Positions 45,601 through 51,375 of a stretch of DNA of 51,375 nucleotides are shown piece after piece (the stretch's first letter is position 1; every line of letters starts with the position of its first letter). Below the pieces are notes generated by a model. That model searched no databases. It had not been told where the DNA came from and was given only the letters and a program-made list of their open reading frames with translations. The position numbers and the translations under genes were made by a program. Source of the DNA: Cryomorphaceae bacterium ASP10-05a (GTDB lineage Bacteria; Bacteroidota; Bacteroidia; Flavobacteriales_D; Sanyastnellaceae); contig LAQC01000022.1 of NCBI GenBank assembly GCA_000981645.1, positions 15,362 through 66,736 on the forward strand, in the 5' to 3' direction.

Positions 45601-46586
45601 TTCGTTTCTGGATACTCTCCTACATTTCCTATCCCGTTAGGAGAAGCGTCTATCATAATCCCGTTGTCTTGGTCTAAAAGAGAGGACCAAACAGCTACCA
45701 TAGCATGGTTCCATTTGTAATCATCAGTTATCCCATTTTCAAACCCTTCATTATCCATATAAGCTGGAGACCCCGGGTCACAGTATACCTGATAGAAGTT
45801 TTCATCTCTGGCAAAAGTTGTTTTGTCATCGTCTGTAAGACTGAAGGGAACGACATTCCCCCATTCTGCACTTAAAAAATCTGGAGTGTTTATTGGCAAT
45901 GGATTCCCCAACTGATCTATTGCCACCAAAAGAGTTAATGGCTGCCATCGGTTAGGGTCCAGCATGTCTGGGTTACCGGGGAAACTGGTAACCAAATCAT
46001 AATCTTCGCCATCATGGATAGACTCATAATATTGATTGTCATACCCGTCCTCTTCGAAGGATCCATCTAGTAAACCAAAAGCAATAATCTCTGTAGCTAT
46101 ATAATTTCCTAAAGCAGCTGGTCCATTGTTTTCATAATCGACCGAACTAACATCTGTTGCATACCCTAGTTCATTCATATACTGATCAAAAGCATCTAAG
46201 ACAGCAATTTCATTTGTGCTAGGTAAGTTTCCGTATCTGTGGGACAATATTCTATAAGCTGCATACGAGACCGCTTCTTCTCTTGCTGCTTGAATCTCTT
46301 CAGGAGTGCCAGGAATAACGACTCCATTAAAGGGAATGAAATTTCCTCCTACAGTATTTCCCAGAAAGTAAGGTTGACTAATCAAATCATAAGCAGCCCA
46401 TGCATCATACATACCCGCACTTACATGCCATAAATTTCTAGCAGTAATAGTCGGGCGCGCAAAATCGTTTCTAATTCCAAACAAATTAAGCTCGTTCCAT
46501 TCTCTAGCTACGCTATGCTCTTGGGCATCAGCCTCTATAGAAAACAGTGCACCAACAATAAAAATAATTTTTATTAGTTTTTTCAT
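42660..46586 (-). CDS. T9SS-secreted vanadium haloperoxidase/PAP2-like giant protein
   Basis: The 1308-residue protein (ATG 46586, MKKLIKIIFIVGALFSIEADAQ) has a signal peptide, then a domain of about 650 residues with vanadium-dependent haloperoxidase / PAP2 motifs: FVSPPFAGYVSGHSTFS (His near 564) and SRIFGGIHPPVDD (His near 633). From about 670 on, five or six beta-sandwich repeats of roughly 115 residues follow, each beginning near xxxxVxxxxxxL and containing V-x-F-P-V-E-D-P or related segments. A T9SS type A sorting domain starts at LRVYPNPVFKGENFT. A longer ORF to 46640 is rejected: its extra codons span the promoter box. Whether it oxidises halides or removes phosphate cannot be said. 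The expected location is the cell surface or medium. Confidence 0.85.
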   Translation of the reverse strand: MKKLIKIIFIVGALFSIEADAQEHSVAREWNELNLFGIRNDFARPTITARNLWHVSAGMYDAWAAYDLISQPYFLGNTVGGNFIPFNGVVIPGTPEEIQAAREEAVSYAAYRILSHRYGNLPSTNEIAVLDAFDQYMNELGYATDVSSVDYENNGPAALGNYIATEIIAFGLLDGSFEEDGYDNQYYESIHDGEDYDLVTSFPGNPDMLDPNRWQPLTLLVAIDQLGNPLPINTPDFLSAEWGNVVPFSLTDDDKTTFARDENFYQVYCDPGSPAYMDNEGFENGITDDYKWNHAMVAVWSSLLDQDNGIMIDASPNGIGNVGEYPETNSIEDLSQFYNYFEGLDGSQGHETNPSTGMPYGSQMVPLGDYGRVLAEFWADGPSSETPPGHWYTILNYVSDHPELEKKWNGQGSELDALQWDVKTYFALGGAMHDCAIAAWSIKGWYDYTRPISAIRYMGDHGQSSDSSLPSYDPEGLPLIPGYIELVNEDDPLVGVSQEHLYKMKVLSWKGPDYLDQLNISGNIIDGVQDSTLAGVGWILSENWWPYQRPTFVSPPFAGYVSGHSTFSKAAADLLGLMTGDEYFPGGMGVFPCPQNDFLVFETGPSVEMELQWATYKDASDQCSLSRIFGGIHPPVDDISGRKIGTKIGEGVYNMVTDLANPLEPRVILSTTNTELINDAYAGTDLTIEVQYNLSMDQSFEPTLTFNEDLSGTLTLATAVWTSFNSYMWSFSTVDNNFTAADIQATVIGGQDLDGDLQQEFMLGDAFIIDTENPRVSGVDFANNINELLVGTNLNLLANFSEEMSDVSPVVSFVNEDPTINSLSLLLGQPEWISTSQFGVAYLINDADEELYNITVSVSGATDLVGNELVIEDLLLNTYIDTKAPLISNVSYSTNVANESNATVEGYSITVEADGEFLTSGDVPIISFPVEDPSSALMVNTGASGFMPVNQYEFVFDLADTDLELSNIDIFISEFRDAAGNIGESYSLVDAFSIDTKAPNLLEASFNTTVINDTETGNTLNINALFDEAMDETVEGEVVFNPQTPASLSSSLNSAWINTQLYRAVFDISDENEEEELMVRLESAKDLAGNTMNPWDSDEALILDNKNPDGFITANTYNVTNDNNGTSGFQVLVLFDEEVNSDVIPTLNFPVEDPSGSITVNTENSGWLGSAYRFDFDVSSDLTPLAYIDIDVSNAEDLYGNSMSEMNLLDYFSIQLDTFLVVNELSFEELRVYPNPVFKGENFTIELKDIENYAFVMYDQLGRIIESDKMSITGDKLIVSTSGLSSGKYFVKLQGENAQTVLRIEVLN

Positions 46587-46608
46587 TTCTGTAAATTTTC
46601 TTCCACTA

Positions 46609-46616
46609 CAAAGATA
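46609..46616 (-). promoter_or_regulatory. -7 promoter box of the haloperoxidase-like gene
   Basis: On the minus strand TATCTTTG fits TAnnTTTG and is 22 nt upstream of the ATG at 46586. This position supports that start over one at 46640. Confidence 0.6.
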
Positions 46617-46712
46617 CAACAGGAATGTCACTGAGAACATCCCAAAAAAACTCTAACTCAGATTAGAATTAAAGTTGGTGCAAAACCATCACTTTCGAGC
46701 TACAAAAAAGAG

Positions 46713-46720
46713 TAAATTTG
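46713..46720 (+). promoter_or_regulatory. -7 promoter box of purF
   Basis: TAAATTTG fits TAnnTTTG with a TTTC about 16-19 nt upstream. It is divergent from the haloperoxidase promoter at 46609, and the leader is about 20 nt. Confidence 0.6.
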
Positions 46721-46744
46721 CTTTTTTTAATTCCATAGGCTCAA

Positions 46745-48637
46745 ATGAGTGACGCTATAAAGCATGAGTGCGGTCTGGCACTTTTAAGGTTGAAAAAACC
46801 TCTCCAGTATTACCGAGATAAATACGGAACAGCATTTTACGGACTAAATAAAATGTATTTATTGATGGAAAAACAGCACAATCGTGGTCAAGATGGTGCT
46901 GGTTTAGCGAACATTAAGTTCGATGTTCCTCCTGGACAGAGATACATAAGTAGGGTGCGTAGCAATGAGAAATCGCCTATAAAAGATGTCTTTGAAAAAA
47001 TAAACACCAGATTTCAAGATTTAACCTCTGAAGAACTAAAAGACTCGCAATGGCTTAAAGAAAACTTCGGGTTCACTGGTGAACTCTTCCTAGGGCATCT
47101 GCGTTACGGTACTTTTGGAAAAAACAGCATTGAAAATTGTCATCCTTTTCTTAGACAAAACAACTGGAAGACCCGGAACCTAGTAGTCGCAGGAAATTTC
47201 AACTTAACCAATGTAGATGAGTTATTTGAAATATTAACGGAACTAGGTCAACACCCGAAGGAGAAAACGGATACCGTTACTGTAATGGAGAAAATTGGTC
47301 ATTTTCTAGATGAAGAAAATGAAGCTTTATTCAAGCTTTATAAAAGCCAAGGGTATCAAAACCACCAAATAACTGAAAAAATAAGTCAGAATATTAATAT
47401 TCAACGCATATTAAAACACTCCGCTGCTGACTGGGATGGAGGGTATGCAATGGCGGGGTTATTAGGCCATGGAGATGCATTCGTTCTCAGAGATCCTTCT
47501 GGAATCAGACCTACCTATTACTATGAGGATGATGAAGTAGTGGTAGTTACGAGTGAAAGACCAGCTATACAAACGGCTTTTAACGTAAGTATCGAAAAAG
47601 TACAAGAGCTTCCTCCTGGCCATGCTATAATTATAAAAAAGAATGGTGATGTAAATATCTCAGAAGTTAGAGAACCACTAGAGAGAAAGGCTTGCTCTTT
47701 TGAGCGCATCTATTTTTCTAGAGGAAGCGATAGAGATATTTATTCTGAAAGAAAGGACTTAGGTAAACGTGTAGTTCCTAAAATACTGGAGGCCATAGAT
47801 TTCGACTTACGAAACTCGGTTTTTTCTTTTATTCCTAATACTGCTGAAACATCGTTTTTAGGGATGGTAGAGGGGTTAGAGTCTTATCTAGACGAAATTA
47901 AACTGCAGAAGATAAAGGAACTTCCTACTGGTAGTTCTGATGCAGATTTAATGAATATTCTAGAAATTAAACCTAGAGTAGAAAAATTAGCCATAAAAGA
48001 CGCTAAGCTCAGAACTTTCATTACGCAAGATGATGGAAGAGACGAGCTTGTAGAGCATGTTTATGATATTACATACGGCACATGCGTCCCTAACAAGGAT
48101 ACCCTCGTAGTAATCGATGATTCTATAGTTAGAGGTACTACGCTGAAAAAAAGTATTCTTAGAATGCTCGCCAGGCTTAACCCTAAAGAAATAGTAGTCG
48201 TCAGTTCTGCTCCACAAATTAGATATCCTGACTGCTATGGAATAGACATGGCGAAACTCGGAGACTTTATAGCCTTTCAGGCTGCTGTTTCTTTACTTAA
48301 AGACCAAGGGAAAGAAGATCTTCTGCAAACTATTTACATGAAGTGTAAGGATCAGCAAGGAATTCCTAAAGAACAAGTGAAGAACTATGTAAAGGAAGTC
48401 TACGCTCCTTTCAATGACGATCAGATTAGTGCTAAGATATCTCAATTATTAAAGCCTGCTGATGTTATCCCTAATGTGAAAATTATTTATCAAACGGTAG
48501 AGAAATTACATGAAGCTTGTCCAGAAAATTTAGGTGATTGGTACTTTACCGGAGACTACCCTACACCTGGAGGCAATAAAGTGGTGAACAAAGCATTCAT
48601 TAACTATATGGAAGGGATAGACGAAAGAGCTTATTAG
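46745..48637 (+). CDS. purF: Amidophosphoribosyltransferase, long Bacteroidota form
   Basis: PurF transfers the amide of glutamine to PRPP, the first committed step of purine synthesis. The 630-residue protein has Cys9 as the likely N-terminal nucleophile (MSDAIKHECGLALLRL), NRGQDGAGLA, LRYGTFG, VVVTSERPA and the PRPP motif VVIDDSIVRGTT, with PDCYGIDM nearby. At 630 residues it exceeds the classical 460-510, owing to inserts in both halves, for example around HHQITEKISQNINIQRILK. This long form is known in the phylum. The stop overlaps the convergent M23 gene by 4 nt. Confidence 0.9.
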   Translation: MSDAIKHECGLALLRLKKPLQYYRDKYGTAFYGLNKMYLLMEKQHNRGQDGAGLANIKFDVPPGQRYISRVRSNEKSPIKDVFEKINTRFQDLTSEELKDSQWLKENFGFTGELFLGHLRYGTFGKNSIENCHPFLRQNNWKTRNLVVAGNFNLTNVDELFEILTELGQHPKEKTDTVTVMEKIGHFLDEENEALFKLYKSQGYQNHQITEKISQNINIQRILKHSAADWDGGYAMAGLLGHGDAFVLRDPSGIRPTYYYEDDEVVVVTSERPAIQTAFNVSIEKVQELPPGHAIIIKKNGDVNISEVREPLERKACSFERIYFSRGSDRDIYSERKDLGKRVVPKILEAIDFDLRNSVFSFIPNTAETSFLGMVEGLESYLDEIKLQKIKELPTGSSDADLMNILEIKPRVEKLAIKDAKLRTFITQDDGRDELVEHVYDITYGTCVPNKDTLVVIDDSIVRGTTLKKSILRMLARLNPKEIVVVSSAPQIRYPDCYGIDMAKLGDFIAFQAAVSLLKDQGKEDLLQTIYMKCKDQQGIPKEQVKNYVKEVYAPFNDDQISAKISQLLKPADVIPNVKIIYQTVEKLHEACPENLGDWYFTGDYPTPGGNKVVNKAFINYMEGIDERAY

Positions 48638-49872
48638 AGCTCTGGTGAAAAAATAGTTTTATCTAGTCTTATTCTTAGGTCTTTACGCTCCACATGAAAC
48701 AAGCTTAATGTAGCTTCGTCTAGCGGGTCAGCTGCAGGTAGGTCTTGTCTTAAATGATTTACTTGAACTCCGTTTTTCCAGAACCTAAAACAGACATGCG
48801 GGCCAGTAGCCAACCCTGTGCTGCCTACATACCCTATAACTTCCCCTTGCTTCACGTGCTCACCCACTTTTACGCCTCTTTTACTCATGTGCAAATATTG
48901 AGTCTCATAGATAGAACTATGCTTTAATTTCACATATTTTCCGTTTCCTCCGGTATATGAGGATTTAGTAACTACACCGTCTGCCACAGCTATGATGGGT
49001 GTTCCTTTTGGTGCTGCGTAATCAGTTCCTAAATGAGGTATAATACGTTTTTTAATCGGGTGTCTTCTTCTCTTGTTGAACTTACTGCTTATTCTACTAA
49101 ACTCTACTGGAGATTTTAAGAACATGCTCTCTAGCGGCTTGCCGTTTTCATCGTAATATCCCCCATTAAATAAGTATGCATGAAACTCTTTTCCGCTGTT
49201 CGTTAGAATTGCAGACTGAACGTTTCCTGTGCCTATCAGCTCTCCTTCACAAATCCTTTCTTCATATAAAACCTTAAACTCGTCCCCTGGTTGAACTCTA
49301 GTAAAATCTATTTGCCACGCAAAAACACCTGCTAATTCAATGGCCATAGAAGAGGTCATTCCTGCTTCTTCCACAGCTTCATAGAGAGAACTTACGATTA
49401 CTCCTGAACCAGCCTTTTCGTTTATTACTACTGGCTTTTCATAAGTATACACCGTAGTTCCCTTTTTAGCCATATCGAAAACCACAAAGTCTGTGGTGTT
49501 CTGCTTGTAAATGAAATAATCTACCTCTTGATTTTCTTTATTCTTCAGCACGTAGTAAGGCTGCTTAGATCTAATTTTTTTGACATCAAAAACTCCTTTG
49601 GACTTCTCCACTAAATTTATTACCGTTTTATATGCTACCCCATAACCTTGGAGGATAGTGCTTAGAAATGAGTTATTAGGGATTACCCCTTCTTCTACTT
49701 CATAGTCACAGGCTTCTATGTTGCACACCATGTGCTGACATGTAACAGCTTGTATAGCTACCGATTCTTTGCTTACAGATGTCTCTTCTCCGGTCTTACT
49801 CGTGTTTAAAACCAATGCGGCTATGCCCACTATACACGCAGACGCTAGAACCAGGATTTGTGCTTTTTTCAT
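48634..49872 (-). CDS. M23 family peptidoglycan endopeptidase
   Basis: The 412-residue protein has an N-terminal membrane anchor or signal (ILVLASACIVGIAALVL) and a LysM-like/opacity-type N-terminal region (SFLSTILQGYGVAYKTVINLVEK). An M23 zinc peptidase domain follows, with HLGTDYAAPKGTPI (His near 280), YLHMSKRG and TGPHVCFRFWKNG in place of HLHFE. It cuts stem-peptide crosslinks in the periplasm or regulates amidases. A GD-F-K type segment (PGDEFKVLYEE) precedes the domain, as in other Bacteroidota members. A near-leaderless promoter lies upstream. Substrate specificity is unknown. Confidence 0.9.
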   Translation of the reverse strand: MKKAQILVLASACIVGIAALVLNTSKTGEETSVSKESVAIQAVTCQHMVCNIEACDYEVEEGVIPNNSFLSTILQGYGVAYKTVINLVEKSKGVFDVKKIRSKQPYYVLKNKENQEVDYFIYKQNTTDFVVFDMAKKGTTVYTYEKPVVINEKAGSGVIVSSLYEAVEEAGMTSSMAIELAGVFAWQIDFTRVQPGDEFKVLYEERICEGELIGTGNVQSAILTNSGKEFHAYLFNGGYYDENGKPLESMFLKSPVEFSRISSKFNKRRRHPIKKRIIPHLGTDYAAPKGTPIIAVADGVVTKSSYTGGNGKYVKLKHSSIYETQYLHMSKRGVKVGEHVKQGEVIGYVGSTGLATGPHVCFRFWKNGVQVNHLRQDLPAADPLDEATLSLFHVERKDLRIRLDKTIFSPEL

Positions 49873-49882
49873 TCAGCTTCTT

Positions 49883-49890
49883 CAAATTTA
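49883..49890 (-). promoter_or_regulatory. -7 promoter box of the M23 peptidase gene
   Basis: On the minus strand TAAATTTG fits TAnnTTTG. Its G is 11 nt from the ATG, giving a predicted leader of about 5 nt. Confidence 0.55.
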
Positions 49891-49975
49891 CTTTTACTAT
49901 ACGTATAACAGGGTTTATTTAGTACGCGGTATCTTCTATTTTTTTTACCCATGCCTTTCCCTAATCCTCGTTTCA

Positions 49976-50155
49976 TTAGTCATTCCGTGCTTCCGAGAAA
50001 AAAAATTCTTTTCTGGAATATAGGAGAGGTCTATTGCTTACAGTTGTGTGCACTATTGGTGCTATGCCAGCTGAGTTAGGAGTGCTTTCTTTAGTGGTGT
50101 TTCTAAGAGCTCCAAAAGCTAGCACTTCCCCTTGGCTAAGGTATAGATTACTTTT
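49976..50155 (-). other. Non-coding gap with one short open frame lacking ATG
   Basis: The gap 49873-50264 holds the M23 promoter, a terminator near 50214 and this 59-codon open minus frame (QGEVLAFGALRNTTKESTPN onward) with no ATG; a GTG at its seventh codon or so is the only possible start. No family, repeat or RNA was recognised. It is reported as the content of the gap, not as a gene. Confidence 0.25.
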
Positions 50156-50213
50156 TCAAAGCCCAAAGAGAATGCACGCCTTTAAGTTTAGTTTTTAACT
50201 TAGGTTATTAACA

Positions 50214-50244
50214 CAAAAAAGCCGTTCTAGATAGAACGGCTTTT
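50214..50244 (-). terminator. Rho-independent terminator after the DUF3108 gene
   Basis: On the minus strand AAAAGCCGTTCT-atct-AGAACGGCTTTTTT is a near-perfect stem with a T6 tail, 20 nt after the DUF3108 stop. It can also work in the other direction, since both arms are flanked by A/T runs. Confidence 0.88.
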
Positions 50245-50264
50245 ATCATTTAAGAAGGTAGGGA

Positions 50265-51074
50265 TTACCTCACCTTAGAAATTTTATGCGCAAGTCCTGA
50301 ATATTCAGTTAGCTCCATCTTTATACTTCCGAAGAGTATCTTGGTCTTAGCCAAAAGTGGGATTTTATTGTCATCATCAGAGATCCATACATTCAGGTCA
50401 TTCTCATCTTTCCAGATTCTTCCCTCCTGTACTACAGGAACGAACTTCATGGCCTTGAATTTTCCGTTTCTAATCTTAATGGTTTCTCTGCCCTGGAATT
50501 TAATTCTGAGGTTAAATAATTCGTCATCTACGAATGTTGGGATTTCAAAAACATCTCCCTTTTGAATGTCAGAAAAGTCGAATGTTCTCGCAAAATAGAA
50601 AGCCGATACCATATCTTGAACCCCCATTGGAACCTCATGCGTTTCCTCTTTTTGCGTGAAAACCTCGCCTGCTCCTTGGTCGAAGGTGTAGTCTTGGCTT
50701 ATTTTATACCCGCCTTCATCTACTCTTCTTTTAAAGTACCACGGGAACACCCCTTTTTTGTCTATGTACGTTTCATATGTATCTCTCACTTTAAAAAACA
50801 GATCAAATGCTCCTAAGCTTATACCAGTACCTACCGCGTAATAAGCATCTCTATTTTCGAACGTGTAAGGGCTGTCTTTAATTTCTAGTACCGCTTCACC
50901 AGCGTCTATTATTCCGTAGTGAACTTTATACGTGAGTTTTTCTCCAGGCTTAAACGCTGAGTTAGTCGTTTCTGGCAGGCTACTGTGCGTTGCAATGTCT
51001 AAAGGAACCAGTCCAAAAGCTGAGCTTAAGGCTCCGGTTATAATGGCGATTAGTATGAGGGCTTTTTCTTTCAT
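50265..51074 (-). CDS. DUF3108 family protein
   Basis: The 269-residue protein has a signal peptide (LILIAIITGALSSAFG) and the DUF3108 pattern: FKPGEKLTYKVHYGIIDAGEAVLEI near the start, AFDLFFKVRDTYETYIDKKGVFPWYFKR in the middle and VWISDDDNKIPLLAKTKILFGSIKMELTEY at the end. The family is a predicted periplasmic or outer-membrane-associated beta-sheet protein of unknown function, reminiscent of LolA/LolB folds. It has a weak AAGCTTTG -7-like box about 20-30 nt upstream and is closed by a strong terminator. Confidence 0.88.
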   Translation of the reverse strand: MKEKALILIAIITGALSSAFGLVPLDIATHSSLPETTNSAFKPGEKLTYKVHYGIIDAGEAVLEIKDSPYTFENRDAYYAVGTGISLGAFDLFFKVRDTYETYIDKKGVFPWYFKRRVDEGGYKISQDYTFDQGAGEVFTQKEETHEVPMGVQDMVSAFYFARTFDFSDIQKGDVFEIPTFVDDELFNLRIKFQGRETIKIRNGKFKAMKFVPVVQEGRIWKDENDLNVWISDDDNKIPLLAKTKILFGSIKMELTEYSGLAHKISKVR

Positions 51075-51260
51075 GGTATGGTTGAAATCAAAGCTTGTGC
51101 CAGAAATAAATTAGTTCCGTTAATAAGCAGCTTTAATGAGACATGATTAGTAAAATGAAACAGTTTAATTTTATCGTCTCCCTTGACGGCTGCATGAAGC
51201 CTCATGACGGTCTTAAGATTCATTCTCTACCTTCAGGCGTTTGTCCGATTTAACTTGTTA

Positions 51261-51375
51261 TTAGACCGTAGCCATACATTTTAACTCTATAGCTATTGGA
51301 GTAGGAAGGGAGCTGATCTCTACGGTTGTTCTGCAGGGTTGGTTGTCTTTAAAATATTCGGCATAAATTCTATTG
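51261..51375 (-). CDS. ridA: RidA family protein, 3' end only
   Basis: The last 37 codons on the minus strand read NRIYAEYFKDNQPCRTTVE followed by ISSLPTPIAIELKCMATV and TAA at 51263-51261. This matches the C-terminus of RidA (imine/enamine deaminase): YAEYF, the conserved Arg-[ST]-Thr-Val block, LPxxxxIE. RidA hydrolyses reactive 2-aminoacrylate and related intermediates. The gene continues beyond the window. The interval 51075-51260 between it and DUF3108 shows nothing I can support beyond a possible promoter. Confidence 0.82.
   Translation of the reverse strand, partial: NRIYAEYFKDNQPCRTTVEISSLPTPIAIELKCMATV

Noticed and set aside
46587-46640. N-terminal extension of the haloperoxidase-like protein to position 46640
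   Set aside because: The added codons cover the -7 promoter box and precede a perfect signal peptide at 46586.
49975-50105. 43-codon plus-strand ORF starting at about 49950 in the M23-DUF3108 gap
   Set aside because: It is short, has no family resemblance, no promoter and overlaps a similarly unsupported minus frame.

Overview
The window is AT-rich chromosomal DNA of a free-living member of the Bacteroidota, most likely a marine flavobacterium-like lineage (Flavobacteriales; family not resolved from this sequence). The grounds are: five secreted proteins with type IX secretion (T9SS) C-terminal sorting domains, a PorP/SprF plus PorE-like pair, a MurF-Alr fusion, an IPExxxVDY-family gene between rnc and pyk, the long form of amidophosphoribosyltransferase, and promoters of the phylum-specific TTTG / TAnnTTTG type. 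No tRNA, rRNA, CRISPR array, integrase or insertion sequence was seen.

Layout. 1-2.0 kb (minus strand): the broken 5' part of a large surface protein, a DUF2490 barrel and a small lipoprotein. 2.1-5.2 kb: tdk and murF-alr. 5.3-18.4 kb: a secretome block with a T9SS subtilase that has Glu where the catalytic Asp is expected, a lipoprotein hexosaminidase - CutC - beta-mannosidase operon, then an arylsulfotransferase-like protein, a CotH/lamin-tail protein and a beta-propeller protein, all three with T9SS tails. 18.4-21.3 kb: dinB, purT and a membrane protein. 21.5-25.8 kb: a tiny Cys/Lys-rich gene, then the translation block rplM-rpsI-rpsB-tsf-pyrH-frr with two structured leaders. 25.9-29.6 kb: a second CotH protein, convergent with a dxr-yciH-DUF59-sufE operon. 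29.6-34.7 kb: a T9SS PorP/SprF and PorE-like pair flanked on both sides by decayed genes. 34.7-38.8 kb (minus): acpP-fabF-rnc-IPExxxVDY-pyk. 39.0-40.5 kb: an Mla-type ABC transporter pair. 40.6-42.5 kb: a small lipoprotein, a SprT-like protein and manC. 42.7-46.6 kb: a 1308-residue haloperoxidase/PAP2-like T9SS protein. 46.7-51.4 kb: purF, an M23 peptidase, DUF3108 and the 3' end of a RidA gene.

How the genes work together. Housekeeping operons (translation, fatty acid synthesis, Fe-S assembly, isoprenoid and peptidoglycan precursors, purines) alternate with modules for secreting and anchoring proteins. The glycosidases and sulfur-ester enzyme suggest use of mannose-, N-acetylhexosamine- and possibly sulfate-containing polymers.

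Main second-look items: a strongly over-represented palindrome GCGTTGCAACGC with half-sites; two tiny Cys-rich genes sharing a CNxCP motif and lying 5 nt behind their promoter -7 boxes; the Asp-to-Glu change in the subtilase; an OmpA-domain fossil beside the intact PorE-like gene; an ORF interrupted by two in-frame stops; a candidate plus-strand small RNA beside acpP; and structured leaders before rplM and rpsB. I found no clear-cut undescribed defence or mobile system.
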